Below, in pieces: positions 14,801 through 25,764 of a stretch of 64,000 nt of DNA. The position numbers and the translations under genes were made by a program. How positions within the stretch are numbered: position 1 is the first letter of the stretch; each line of letters starts with the position of its first letter. Source of the stretch: Sympetrum striolatum. Lineage: Eukaryota; Arthropoda; Insecta; Odonata; Libellulidae. The notes below the pieces were generated by a model. That model made no database searches. It was not told the DNA's origin and was given only the letters and a program-made list of their open reading frames with translations. The stretch is from positions 20,638,562-20,702,561 of the forward strand of contig OX388347.1 of assembly GCA_947579665.1 (NCBI GenBank), given 5' to 3'.

Positions 14801-17445
14801 ACTACTTAAAACAACTACTAATAAGAAATTATGAGATAGGAAAACTATAAGTAAGAAGCACAATTATAAATCTCACTTAAAAAAGTACTAAAATTGTCAT
14901 ACCAAGTTCCTTTTCCTTACTAGACAAGATTTCTATATGCATTTAATTTTAAATCACTTCATACTTACATGCAATGATTGACGCATGAGAGCCAATTGCT
15001 AGCCAAGAGCAATAAAAACTAAAACAATACACCTTTCATAAATAATTGACACAAAAGGTAACAAAAAAGCTCTATATCACATACTTTCATGAGGTTACTA
15101 TTGGGCAGATTCTGCGACATTCCACCAGGTTGTGGGAGCCCATGACCACTTAATGGAACACCCATCTGGTTACCAGGGTTAGGATTCTTTGGAAGTGTGT
15201 TGGAACCGGGTTGTGGAACAGACTGAACCATCTGAAAATGACCAAGTCTCACAGTTACCCTTCAAACATGCGGCACTGAGTGTCAAATATCTCTGGATGA
15301 AATATACGATGAAAACTCACATTCTCCAGTACAATTTAAAGAAAAATAGTGCCTGATATAAGAATAATGTGCTCCATATCTTTTTAATACTAATACACTG
15401 CTGATAATCCAAACTTGAAAGCTAAAAACAAATTCAACTAATCATCACAATATCTTCACTATATTTTCTGATTTGCGTCACATATCTGTTATAATTGGCT
15501 ACGTTCACCTTTAAAGTATATCTTAATAGTTACAACTGTCAAATTGCAAACCACGAAAATAAAATCCATCAGTGCAAGGAGCGCGAAAGAGGAGGCTTTT
15601 AAACTGCGGTTAGTGACAGCATAATTCCATAAATTACCTAAATTTAATGAATGTAAGAAAATTAAAATAAACAACACGGGAATTAGTTTACAATAGAAAA
15701 TGTGCAGCAGAGCATAGTATTTCCGGAAGAGTTCAATTTCATTCGATTTTTACACCACTCCGCGGATAATTTAATAGTAAAAGCAGCAAATGCGAGCTGT
15801 TGAATAAAAAAATTAAATGAGACGTAAACAATCTAGGATTACAATACAATCAGCGTGTCGATAAAATTTAATCGCATTCAACTTGGCTACCAACGATGCC
15901 TACAACTAAGTTATTCAGTTGTTCTACCGCCGCTTTCCTATTAGTTTTCATGACTCGGAATACATAAATAACGAAAAGCTGTCATGGAGAATGGATCAAC
16001 AACATTATAAAAATATGAATTAGCGCCAATTTCCTCCAAGCTAGACTCCCAAGTTTAGAATCCACGAATCATCATCGCTTCTTCGTTTAGAAACAGTTCG
16101 GGTGACACTGAATTGGTGAAATGCAGCGGTCAAAACCACCAGAACCATGTTTAATCGGGACCATTTCGACTGAGTGCAATCGAAAAGCACAAGCACGATG
16201 GAATATAAGCAATCCCCAGAGCGTACGCCGCGTTCCGCAACAAACTCCGGCTAAATCTCCACCAAGCGCTAAATCGCAAATCTTGAATCAACCGCCTCCG
16301 TGAATGGCGTGCCTAAATGTTTTTCTTTCTCATTCCAATCCTCCGCACAGAAAACTTGGGGGCGTGGTCCACAGAGATTGATGAACAAGTAACGAATAGT
16401 AATAGAATCGAAGAATGAAAAAATTTAAGGGCAGCGAAAATCTTCGGTTGTACGTAAAACATTCTTAAGTCCAAATCTGTTTGGGGACCGGAGGCCTAAG
16501 AATACTTAATATCCTGATTATTCAAAATTACACAACTAACACAAAATTGGGACACCAAAACTTGGAGATTATATGTACCGAAAAAACTCTTGAAGTAACT
16601 CAAAAAATGGAAAGAACCCAACCATCTATGGAATTGGAAAATATATCCAATCGCAAATACAAAGGTCTTTTAAATGGTACACGCACTATCACCTAATAAA
16701 ATCATAGAACTCAATTCTATGCTTTTATGAATTGAACCCTGCTTGAAACTAAATCAATCCGGCTTTCACGTATCATAGAAAAAGCAATAACAAACTAATA
16801 CACAAAAAAATATCTCACATCAAAGCTGTATAATATTCTTTCTTCTTAAATCACTAGGTAACTTATTTCTCAAACACATGAAACTATCATAATAGAAATA
16901 TTATAAAGAACTAAATGGAAGATTGATACACCATAAAAAAACTATAGTACACAATCTATATTGATGCGCTTATACCTATCCAATTTAGATAGACCAACTA
17001 GCTAATAAAATAAAAAATTATAAATTTCACCCCTCACAGATAAATAAGATAACGACATAAATAAAATTAAACAATTAATCAGATAGCAAGATTTTTTTTT
17101 AAGTCATAATGATGAACTTTAATTATATAACAATAACGGTTGTATGTGAAGAAATACAATACCTACCCACAGTATACTTGCGACTGCTAAGAAAGCTATC
17201 TTTGATAGTTATGCTCATTACATAAACAGAAGCAATGTAATCAAGAAAGTAGGTGACTTGAATTCTCATCTTTGTTGATTATTTACATTTTATCCTAAAC
17301 ATTAGCATATAATTCAGTGTAACTAAAAGGTTTTAGAATAACTAACCTTTCCTGGCGTCTGAGATGTGGGTGGTCCAGCACCAACAGGGCCAGTAGCCCC
17401 TCCACCCGAGGTAGGGAGGGGTTGCTTTACAGGTACGCTCATCAT
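2899..17445 (-). CDS. Chromator-like chromo-domain nuclear protein, 13 coding exons
   Basis: Exons, 5' to 3' on the minus strand: 17347-17445, 15085-15231, 14969-14998, 13963-14181, 13279-13600, 12789-13054, 12497-12709, 11025-11159, 9318-9607, 7350-7540, 6391-6558, 3809-4225 and 2899-2981. All joints are GT-AG and phases close to 2,580 nt, or 859 residues. The first ~490 residues are low-complexity Pro/Ala/Ser/Thr/Gln. Residues ~510-545 include a basic GSKRKR stretch (likely NLS), followed by an acidic GEDDDDEEEGRKPKR run. Residues ~570-660 form a compact, well-ordered domain (LILFYKNEFLAVRNAEGGF, then RIRIRWLSQ, then YSPDFYDST) that looks like a chromo-type beta-barrel. The C-terminus is Ser/acidic and then strongly basic, ending RKKPGKKA. 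The domain and overall plan suggest insect Chromator (Chriz), an interband and spindle-matrix chromatin protein of ~930 aa in Drosophila. This name is from memory of the family and is not certain; another chromatin protein is possible. The start is a double ATG (17440-17445); the first is taken. Confidence 0.72.
5030..5145. repeat. Interspersed repeat, copy 1
   Basis: It contains TTGAATTTTGGGGTATGCAT followed by TACATTCGATG. A second copy lies at about 5866-5960 with only a few differences (for example TACGCAT for TATGCAT). The pogo-like MITE sits between the two copies. The upstream halves of both copies also share a GGTTGCATGCC/GGCTGCAAACGG-like block. Family not recognised. Confidence 0.5.
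5271..5737. mobile_element. pogo/Tigger-like MITE with TA target-site duplication
   Basis: The element begins CAGTAGAACCCCGGTAATCC and ends with its inverted complement (GGATTACCGGGGTTCTACTG), flanked by TA on both sides (5269-5270, 5738-5739). This terminus is typical of pogo/Tigger elements of the Tc1/mariner superfamily. Sub-terminal copies of the TCCGGATTA motif recur inside both ends. No transposase ORF is present over 467 bp, so it is non-autonomous. It lies in the intron between exons 3809-4225 and 6391-6558 of the Chromator-like gene. Confidence 0.9.
5866..5960. repeat. Interspersed repeat, copy 2
   Basis: Same family as the copy near 5030-5145; the shared core is TTGAATTTTGGGG, then CGCATTACATTCGATG. 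A more distant relative may lie near 8255-8310 in reverse orientation. Confidence 0.5.
8790..8960. repeat. Diverged fragment related to the 51/56-kb fold-back repeat
   Basis: It carries TATGACGCTTGTGGTTTAGG and, about 40 bp on, an AATCATTCATATATACATA then GCGGAGAA tail. The same order (GACGCTTGTGGTTTA, AATGAATCCGGAGAAG) closes the repeats that end at 51,903 and 57,195. It is a short, old copy. Confidence 0.4.
9985..10705 (+). pseudogene. Dead mariner-family transposase and 3' inverted terminus
   Basis: Fragments in different frames match the usual order of a mariner transposase: MYKTTCMSGKHARKW and FSEGRTEVHDEPS (N-terminal DNA-binding half), LHDNAWPHGAT-like and FGWEVLIKP (catalytic core), and LKKHLGGKR then FYAEGIKNLQ near the C-terminus. 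The element ends ATGGAGACCTTACTTTTGGG ACAAGCC, a normal mariner right end. Stops, frameshifts and a large internal deletion make it non-functional, and no left inverted repeat was seen. It lies in the intron between Chromator-like exons 9318-9607 and 11025-11159. Confidence 0.85.
11764..11853. repeat. Short G-tract element with inverted ends, copy 1
   Basis: The ends ATTATGTAATGCAAT (11765-11779) and ATTTGCATTACGTAAT (11836-11851) are inverted copies. Inside are two long G runs (9 or more G) around TCCTGCCAGGCATTATGGCC. A related copy lies near 12222-12310. Confidence 0.55.
12222..12310. repeat. Short G-tract element, copy 2
   Basis: It has the same plan as the copy near 11764: a TATGTAACG-like end, a G run, TCCTGCCTGCCATTACAGCC, a second G run of about 11, then TCGAAAATTGG and an ATTATG end. 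Family not recognised. Confidence 0.5.
14969..14998 (-). CDS. 30-nt microexon of the Chromator-like gene
   Basis: The minus strand reads a pyrimidine tract ending in TAG, then ten codons (QLALMRQSLH), then GTAAG. It is exactly 30 nt and phase 0 on both sides, as are its flanking exons, so it can be included or skipped without a frameshift. It is supported by splice sites and phase only; RNA reads would settle whether it is used. Confidence 0.6.
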
Positions 17446-19117
17446 TTTCCAACTCCACGGGCAGGTTATTACTGCTAATGCTGTTCAAACTCTAACCCAA
17501 TCAATAGCACCTGAAAGGATACTGTTGTTACTAAAACGTACAGCGGTAAAGCGAAGATTCTCAAGAGTGAGAATAGTGTACACATACGAAATAGCATAAA
17601 GAAACATACTAACTAAGTATAGCAAAGAAAATTAATGACCATGAGGCATCTTCTTAGATTTCACAATAGAGCCTCTAAATATAAATAAATCATGTACTGA
17701 CTACAAGTCTGTGGAACTGCAAAACTACCATTCCAACGGTATTAATCAGAAGTTCAACAGCAAACAACATAAATCTTCAGAACTAATGTTACACGCCAAG
17801 TAAAGCACAGTTGGGAGAGTGAATATTATGTCAACAATGAAGTGAATAAAAAGTAATTCTAGAAATCAATAAATAATTAAGTATTAAAAACTATTTGGAG
17901 CGAAGTAAATAACACTATTATGTAAGCCGGTCATCTTAAATTGTGGCAGGAACAAGTAATATCAAAGTTATTTACAGTACAAAAAAGCGGGCTTAGGTTG
18001 TTTGTGTACTTACGCGACGCTACTGGAGTACTTAAACATTCACACAGCGATTTAATAAATAAGGCAGAAAATACCTGAAATAATTACCAAGTATTCACGT
18101 TTGAAGCTTAATTTACATATTTAACCCGCAAAAGCCAACAAAAGAAGATGATATGGTGCCCAAATGAAGGTAGCATAGCAGGGAATGTTTTGCCCCCTAC
18201 CGATTCGGTCAAATATAATTTGTCATTATAATTGCTCATTACGCTAAATTTGAATCAAATTAGAATTGAAATGACTTAAGTTTTATAGCAAGGCAAAAAC
18301 TTAACGTATGGTTGCTACTCATACTGAAATACATACGCCAAGTGTTTGTTTACGCCAGCAATAGTCGGCAGGATCCGGGAGAAAAGCCTGCCTCCTCTGC
18401 CGTTGGACGAAGAAAATACTCTTCTATGATTGGCTTGTATAGGAGGTTCCTTGGCACTAAACGCAATCTATAGTTAAAAATGTCTTTTAGAGCACAGAGT
18501 GGGTAACAATATAAGATTTCAAGGGATCACTTCTACAAATTCACTGTGTCCTTGAGTACCGATGAAAATTCCGCCATAATGTCAGAATTTTTGCTTTCTT
18601 GATAATAACTTAGATGGCGTCCCTTATTTCCCAGGAGCCACTGCGTGAACAAATGAGAGTTGCCGAGCGCTGAATGAATTAACGCTACGTGACGTCACAG
18701 AAACCAAGCATATTCGCGCCACTACTTGTGACGTTTATGTGGTCTCATGGATCACTACGACTCGAGCGAGGAGAATGACAAGTTATGCGTAAAATCTTAA
18801 GAGAATTTTTTCTGAAGCTGATTAATCGGATTTGCTAACATAATTTTTTTTTAAGTCGTCAATTTTCGACTTTTATTCTGTTCTATCGAAAGAGTACTGG
18901 ATACACAAAGTAATTAAATCAGTCGCTCGCACTATCGATTATCGAACTACGTGACCTACCTATTCTGCTAATCAAATACAAGTTATAAACAAATATCACT
19001 AATGTTATACAGAGTATGTATTTCGTCCGTCATTCGACACGTGAGAGTGGGACAACGATTCGCATTGAAACCACCGGTAATTTTCTCGAGAATGACATTT
19101 AGATATATAGTATCATA
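17446..19117. promoter_or_regulatory. Head-to-head spacer between the Chromator-like gene and BCKDHA
   Basis: The two genes diverge from this 1.67-kb stretch, so both promoters, and perhaps 5' UTR exons, should lie here. CpG and GC-rich words cluster at about 18,600-18,780, unlike the AT-rich surroundings. A perfect CRE is at 18690-18697 and TTCGCGCC follows at about 18713-18720. No further coding exon is supported. An ATG near 18,749 opens only a 17-codon frame. Confidence 0.5.
18690..18697. promoter_or_regulatory. Perfect palindromic CRE (TGACGTCA)
   Basis: TGACGTCA is the full CREB/ATF site. It is about 430 bp upstream of the BCKDHA start and 1.25 kb upstream of the opposite gene's start, within the CpG-rich core of the divergent spacer. 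Function is inferred from motif and position only. Confidence 0.45.
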
Positions 19118-22100
19118 ATGTTGTTAATGGTTTGTTGTAATCGTGACCGGTCTACAGTATCAATATTTGGTGCCGTAACTATATAACACTGGTACACCAC
19201 TTCCATATTTGAATTAAAATTAAACATTGGCAACTTATAGGTATTATTCTTTAAATATAGTCTACCAGATCGTTATGTGATTCCTCAACTAGCGAGGATG
19301 ATGATGATTATCCTCGATTTCCTGGAGCCAAGGCTACTTGGACGGAGAAGATAGAATTCCGTCATCCAAGTGATATTAAAGCTCTACCCATATATCGAGT
19401 ACTGAATAACTCTGGGCAGATAGTAGATAAAAATGAAGAACCCAAGGTAAGATCACATCTATACATTACAAAGATTTTCTCAACATCTCTTTGAATCACA
19501 TAATATCCTAGAAAAGATACAAAAGTCGTCAAATTTATATCAGGAGATTACTTTTGGACGAAAACTACTTGTCAGTCTGACATTAGTTGCCTGCTAATCT
19601 GATGAATCTTAAGTATAACTAATTTGTGCCTATCTAGCCATTGTCAGTGCATATTTGTTACATTTACAATCATAAAATTCTTGATGATTCCCAACATTGT
19701 TTAAAAAAAAGCCAAATCCACTTTCTGTACTGTTTTCAACTCGATACTATTCTTCTAGCATTAGAGTATCACCAGATTGCCCTAGCATTTTTTATGATTT
19801 ACCCAAAGCCTTTTACAGTATCGATCGCAGAATTATCTTCTCATAGCCTATAAACTTTGGAGATCAAGATAACTCACTGAACTGATATTTTCCTTTCTGA
19901 CCAAGAGTCAACGAAGAGCTAAGTATTTCCATTACTCCTTCAGTGGTCCAGGCCTTGCTAAATCTAAACCACTGCCTACGGTAAATTGAGTACCTCGGGG
20001 TTAAATACTTGCCTTCAATATTATGCTTGTGAATGATTTCCCTCCTAATAGGAATAATAGCCTCCCCACGACTAATATAGACGCCTTTATATGGAGATGA
20101 TACATCTAATACCCTCTGACAATCTTTATGATCAATACTATACAAATAAAAAACATGGCTCTCCTGTAAAATAACTTTATCTTCAGTTTCATACCATAAA
20201 ATCTCCTCCATCTTCAATCCCTCATGTCAAAATAAATAACTCCATTATATCAATTTGCCCTTCTGTTACATTTCTCGTCATTTTCTCTCTTGACACGGAG
20301 ACATTTCATAAAAATATTCTTATTTTGCCATGATTCTTCTTAAGGTTTTCATGACACCTGCATAATTTGTTTTGGTTGTTTTCTTTTTTACTTATACCAT
20401 GCCATGTATTTTGAAGCCTTGCTAAATAAATAAACCTCAGCATATCTCTTATATTTTATCCTTATTGATGTACTGTTAACAGCAAATTCTTAAAACATCT
20501 CCTTACAGCTAGATAATGAGGCACTCATAAAAATGTACAAGACCATGACTCTCCTGCGACAGTTAGACATAATTTTATATGATTCTCAGCGACAAGGAAG
20601 AATCTCTTTCTATATGACTAACCATGGCGAGGAAGCAACGCACATAGGCAGTGCAGCAGCCCTGGATGATAAAGATCTAATATTTGGTCAATACAGAGAA
20701 GCAGGTAAATACTGTAAGCACTGAGGGCCTTTATTAGCCAAATATTTACTACAATGGAGCTTTAATTCAATAAATAATGCCATTGCTATCTCCATTAAAC
20801 TATATTTTCTCAATACAATCATATATAAGAAAATCTCATTTCCAGGAGTTTTAATGTGGAGAGGTTTCACAATACCAGAATTTGTTAATCAGTGTTTTGG
20901 AAATAGAGAAGATCGTGGGAAAGGTAAACAGATGCCTGTTCACTATGGATCCAAGAGTCTCAATTTTGTGACTATTTCCTCTCCATTATCTACACAGCTT
21001 CCACAAGGTATTACTTTCTAGTCTAATCGGTACAATAGCCACAGTTTTTGTCAATACGATTACTTGTTTTTTATCTCGTATTTATCAATGCTGCACTGGT
21101 TTTCGTCTATAGCTGTGGGTTCAGCATATGCCTTTAAGCGTGCAAAGAATGGTCTCTGCACTATTACCTACTTTGGCGAAGGGGCTGCTAGCGAAGGTGA
21201 TGCTCATGCAGCTTTGAATTTTGCCGCTACTTTGAAGTGTCCTGTGATATTTTTCTGGTAGGAAAGTATTTTGATGTTGTTAGAATATCATCTGTAATAT
21301 CATTAAGATAAAAACTAGGGGAATAATCCAATAGTATGAAACACCGGTTTATGTTCACTTCTCCACATCCACTGTGCAAATCCTCAGAAAAGAAGAAATT
21401 GGCAAACCATTGCAGAATTTAACACAAAATCCATGGAAAGTAATAATTATAGTTTTTCTCTTGGCATTTAAAACTATTGGTATAACTTACTATCATGAAA
21501 AAGCTAGTTTATTACATTTTTCCAAATAGGACTGGTTTAGAAGTTATTCAAAGTGCATAAGACCTTAACTTGCACACTGTTTCCTAGTCAGTATCTTTGC
21601 TTTATTCATTTGATAGTTCCGATTGTTTATTAAACATATTCTCAGAAATTCTCTCTCTGGTTACTCATTCTCAACCTTCTGTTGAATCATTTTTAATGTA
21701 TTTTCAGTCGAAATAATGGATATGCAATATCCACGCCATCAAAAGAGCAGTACTGTGGGGACGGCATTGGAGGAAGAGGACCAGCATATGGCATTCCAAC
21801 CATAAGAGTTGATGGGAATGATGTTTTGGCTGTCTATAACGTAACCAAAGCTGCCAAATCCCTTGCTCTGGAAAATGGTGGTGGACCTGTCTTTATTGAA
21901 GCCATGACCTACAGGTAAATTTTCAAGGGATAAAAATCCCCATTGTTAAATAATATATAATAAACCCCTATTGTTATAGGTAAGCCCTTTTAAAATGTCT
22001 GTGGGTGTTATTTTCAGATTTTTTTGTTCTCTCGAGTTTTGTAGAGGTACACTCCTGGCCAAAATTAACGCAGCACCTCCCTAGCGATCCTTACGACCGG

Positions 22101-23064
22101 TGCTGCGTTAATTTTGGCCAGGACTGTACATGTAAGAGTGATTAAAATAAGAGATATTTTCCTTAATTTGTTTGCTTTTTCTCTTATGGTTTTTCTATTA
22201 GAGTTGGTCACCACAGCACATCTGATGATAGCTCTGCATATAGGCCTGCATCAGAGATACGCAATTGGGAATCACCATCATGGGGTCACCCAATAGCGCG
22301 AATGAATCAATATATGGCAAGCAAGGGCATTTGGAGTGAGAAAGAGGAGGAGGTTTGGAGGAAAGAATCCAGGAAGCAGGTGAGTGTTGTTCAAAAAGAG
22401 ATGCTGGAAGAGGATTGCACTTTGACCATCTATAATAATCTGTACCAAATGAGATGAATTCATGTGTCTGAAGGGGAAAACTTCATTCACTTCTACAGCT
22501 ATTTCTGCCTTAGTCTACAGTATTTGACTCAGTAATGAAGATGCTATTTTTTTGGAAGAGTAATGATTGCTGCATAGTTCGAGTGAATAATTTTTTTCTA
22601 TTTTCAGATAATTGCAGCTTTGACTGATGCAGAAAAAATACCAAAACTGGATTGGAAAGAAATGTTTACAGATGTCTACCATGATATTCCATCAAGCCTT
22701 AGGTAAATGTTAAATTAATACTAAGTGCAATTAGAAGCTGCTTAACCCCTTTATCTGTAATTTTCTCTCTTGCAGCTTTCAATCAATTTACGGTTCACTA
22801 GGAATTGCTCAATCATTACATCATAAGAAAATTATAATATATATTTCTGATTTATATTTGATTACTTTAAGTAATTCTCCTTCCACGAAAATAACCTTGC
22901 CCTTATGACATAATTACGAATATAATTTAATGTAGGTTCTTCCTTGAAAACCATCATTTACGTTTTTACTTGTTAATTTCAGGAAGCAGATGGATTACAT
23001 GGAACAACATCTTCAGAAATATGGAGAACACTATCCCTTGAAAAATTTTTCCTCCACTTCCTAA
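19118..23064 (+). CDS. BCKDHA: 2-oxoisovalerate dehydrogenase E1-alpha subunit, mitochondrial
   Basis: Exons: 19118-19174, 19261-19446, 20509-20704, 20846-21007, 21113-21257, 21708-21914, 22202-22379, 22608-22702 and 22983-23064. Phases close to 435 residues, close to the human precursor. It is the thiamine-diphosphate E1-alpha subunit that decarboxylates the 2-oxo acids of Leu, Ile and Val in the mitochondrial matrix, as an alpha2-beta2 heterotetramer. Visible marks: [16 protein letters not shown] near residue 35, [17 protein letters not shown], the TPP-binding GEGAASEGD (~222-230) through CRNNGY (~249-254), and the regulatory loop [15 protein letters not shown] (318-332). The first loop Ser (~323) is the kinase-regulated site in mammals; the second mammalian site appears replaced by Pro (AYRPASEI). 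The C-terminus YGEHYPL is typical. The first exon is the least certain: its 19 residues ([19 protein letters not shown]) fit a transit peptide and its GTAACT donor is in phase, but another first exon is possible. Confidence 0.95.
19864..20217 (-). other. Unidentified 115-codon ORF antisense in BCKDHA intron 2
   Basis: The minus strand from an ATG at about 20,211 reads [15 protein letters not shown] and continues, with ordinary amino-acid variety, to [14 protein letters not shown] and a stop. No known domain is recognised. Near its end the sequence reads TTCAGTGAGTTAT, a good splice donor, so it could be an internal or first exon of a nested gene, or a fragment of a transposon or old viral insertion. 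It may also be chance: no partner exon was found. Confidence 0.25.
22050..22126. mobile_element. 77-bp hairpin MITE, Tc1-like ends, TA duplication
   Basis: The arms CTGGCCAAAATTAACGCAGC and GCTGCGTTAATTTTGGCCAG are perfect inverted copies around a loop of about 20 bp, flanked by TA. CAGTCCTGGCCAAA-like ends occur in Tc1-type elements. It lies in intron 6 of BCKDHA. Confidence 0.85.
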
Positions 23065-23265
23065 GGAGTGTTTACATTATGTTTATGTTATATTTTGAAA
23101 ATTTTATTTGTATACCTTGCCTTTAAGACAGAGTCTCAAATTTTGAAAATCATTGTTGTAAACTATATTTTTATATAAAATATTTACAGTTTTTGGTCTT
23201 TCAAGATGTTCTTGTGTTTCCTTAAAGTTAAAATCTAATGCCCATTTCTTATTAGTAGGAGTTGA

Positions 23266-23271
23266 AATAAA
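23266..23271 (+). terminator. BCKDHA polyadenylation signal
   Basis: AATAAA lies about 200 nt past the stop codon, the first exact hexamer downstream. It implies a 3' end near 23,290. Confidence 0.5.
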
Positions 23272-23299
23272 ATGAGGTATTTATTTAATGGCAAGCCCA

Positions 23300-25437
23300 G
23301 TTATTTGTACAAGTTGATGTTTGCAAAATAACTAGATAAAGACAATTGAAGAAGGTAATGATAAAGATGTAAGCCTTCATTGATCATTACGTTGTAAGAG
23401 TTCAGGAAGCTCATAAATGGAAGAGATAATAGTGAAAGAGGAAGTTAATAGAATGTAACTACCACTTATATAACTATGAGAGAAGTGAAAGTAAGAAAGC
23501 AAATGGTCCGTCAGATGTGGTTGTCTGCTGCAAAGAAGGAGACATCCCATGTAATCAATCCTGGACAAATTTGAAAACTTGATGAGAATGAAATGAGATT
23601 GTCTTGTAGAAGGGTCACATAATTAATAAACCAGAGACCACTGATAGATATGTGACAAAGAGAGGGTCACTAATACAAAAGCCTGGTTTGGCAGGTTGTG
23701 GAGATTAAGGCTAACAACCTTGTCCTAAGGAAAATTTACAGTTAAGTCCTAGCTGTGGCGATTTTGTGGGTGTGGTGTGGCGATTTTTTACAATAAATAA
23801 AACATTTGCCTTGAAACAAGATGGAAAATTTGATGTAAACTTGGCATGACAGAAGGATAATTATACATCAATTGCTACAAGGAATGTGATAACACAAAAA
23901 AGGAGCATAGAAACAACTAACGGAGGAGTATAGAATAATAACAGGAGCAGTACAAGATAAAAACAGTATATAAAATACATAGAATAATGATTGGAGCAGC
24001 ACAAGAGGCAATATGACAAGGGAATGGAATGTTTAAGTCAGGAGAGTATGTGTATGAGCAGCGGCAGGAATGGAACAGCAAATGAGGCAAAAGAATGTAA
24101 AGCCAACTATTCTGGATTTTAAGCCCATAAGTGAAGGATAGGTGTGCCCAGATAGAGATTTGTTCTCCGTAGTTTATGGAAACTTAAATGATTTGCAAAG
24201 ATGTTTGGGAACAGATTTTGAATATTCAGGAGGTTTAAATATGAAAAGGTCAAACTACTGCAACAATTTACTATTAAAAGCTCAATCTAAGAGCTTCATG
24301 CTGATCGGGATGCAAAAGAATGAAATTTCAGATATATTTTCATCAATTAAAGTTAGTATGGATTATTAACTAGTTTCTGAGATGCCTGCAAAACTTCAGA
24401 TGCAGCCAAGATTTGGTGGAAATTATAATACATACTTTGGGTAGGCACAGAAACTGATTCAAATTAAATACAGAAAGTTCCTCGAAGATCATGGCAAAAA
24501 TAGGAGGGTGATACACAGCTGAATATTATTTTTTTAAGGAATTTGCCCTATATATTGGTATGACTTGCTTTCAAGAGATATTCTTTTGAAATTAGCTAAG
24601 GCTTTTTCAAAACCTTAAAACAAAGACAAATAATTCAGAAAATACAATATGAGAACAATCTCATGATTTGAAGATATAAATGGCTACTATTAACTTATGT
24701 ACTCATTGAACTAATCTCTTCCCCTTCAAATTGTTATATGGATAAAAAAATATACTATCAGCTTAAATATATTTTATAAGTAGACGTGGTTATTGATTTA
24801 AATATTTTTCAATTTTAGTTCAACTAATCAATACTGAGTGGGTATTTGTCCCCTTAGAAATAGAGGTAGTGATAATTCAAGTCTGCAATGAAAAAACATC
24901 CCTAATGATATTTATAATACCTTTAAGTCTGTCATGAACATGATAAATATTCTTCATAAAATTTAACCATTGAGCCATATTTCATGAAAATTAGCTAAAA
25001 TAAGTATTCCTTCCAACATTATTAAAAATGTATCCACCTTTAAATGATAATAAAACAACCCAAGGTAACGGCATCATCTCTTTCAAACACAGTAAGCCGA
25101 AGGATGGTCATACATTAATATAAGCCTAGTTACACTTTTCAATCTGACCCAAAAGTTTTCTAGTAAACAAATAGATACACGGCTGATGAGATTTAACAAC
25201 AGCAAGCATAAAATCTAGCTTTAATATCATTTAAAGATATCACAGAGTAACGTATCGCAACAAACTGCATTCAAAAATACGTTTATTCTATCAATACATA
25301 ACAAGAGACGCCAAAATTTCCCATTATCTGCAAAATATCATAAATTTTGAAATCATTCATGATGAATTATTTTTTAGATATACATGGGAAATTAGCAAGG
25401 AGCAAAACACAGGATGACTTTCTTGATAAATACGTCT
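23300..25437. other. Intergenic spacer, BCKDHA to SWI5-like gene
   Basis: AT-rich and without a supported coding exon. A minus-strand AATAAA (plus tttatt 25282-25287) about 150 nt past the SWI5-like stop is a plausible 3' end for that gene. I see no clear repeat in the rest. Confidence 0.4.
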
Positions 25438-25764
25438 TCAGGGACCATCAGATAGCTCTAAGTTATACCTTCTGTGAATTTCGGTAAAACTAACTTCTTC
25501 GATTCGTGCTAAACTGCCAAGGACTACTTGAGCTGCGTCTTTCATATCATTATAAAGATGCAATTGTTCCATAATATCTTTATCAGTAACCACTGGCTCT
25601 TTGTTTAAGGCTTCTCTTAATCCTTTTATTTCTTCATCCAAATCTTTCTCTTTCTTCTTCCATTCCCTCAATTCGTTCATTATTTCTTTCATCTCAGTGG
25701 ATAGGACGTCCTCCGTACATAACTTAGAATCCTTTTCACAATTTTCAGCGTCTTCGGAACTCAT
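25438..25764 (-). CDS. SWI5-like recombination mediator subunit, intronless
   Basis: A single open frame of 108 residues from ATG (25762-25764) to TGA. Residues ~22-58 form a charged coiled coil (EIMNELREWKKKEKDLDEEI and on). The C-terminal third, LHLYNDMKDAAQVVLGSLAR then FTEIHRRYNLELSD, has the layout of the Swi5/Sae3 family, whose core reads roughly LH-YN-KD-GQ-LLG-LA and ends in Y-FGL. In yeasts and mammals Swi5 pairs with Sfr1/MEI5 to load and stabilise Rad51 and Dmc1 filaments in the nucleus. The length fits the short fungal members rather than the longer mammalian ones. The GC-richer sequence just upstream (about 25,960-26,010) may be its promoter. It is in tandem with the AMPK-beta gene. 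Confidence 0.8.
   Translation of the reverse strand: MSSEDAENCEKDSKLCTEDVLSTEMKEIMNELREWKKKEKDLDEEIKGLREALNKEPVVTDKDIMEQLHLYNDMKDAAQVVLGSLARIEEVSFTEIHRRYNLELSDGP

Noticed and set aside
16121..16303. 60-codon plus-strand ORF in a CpG-rich region
   Set aside because: No recognised domain or splice partner; more likely part of a promoter-like region in intron 1.
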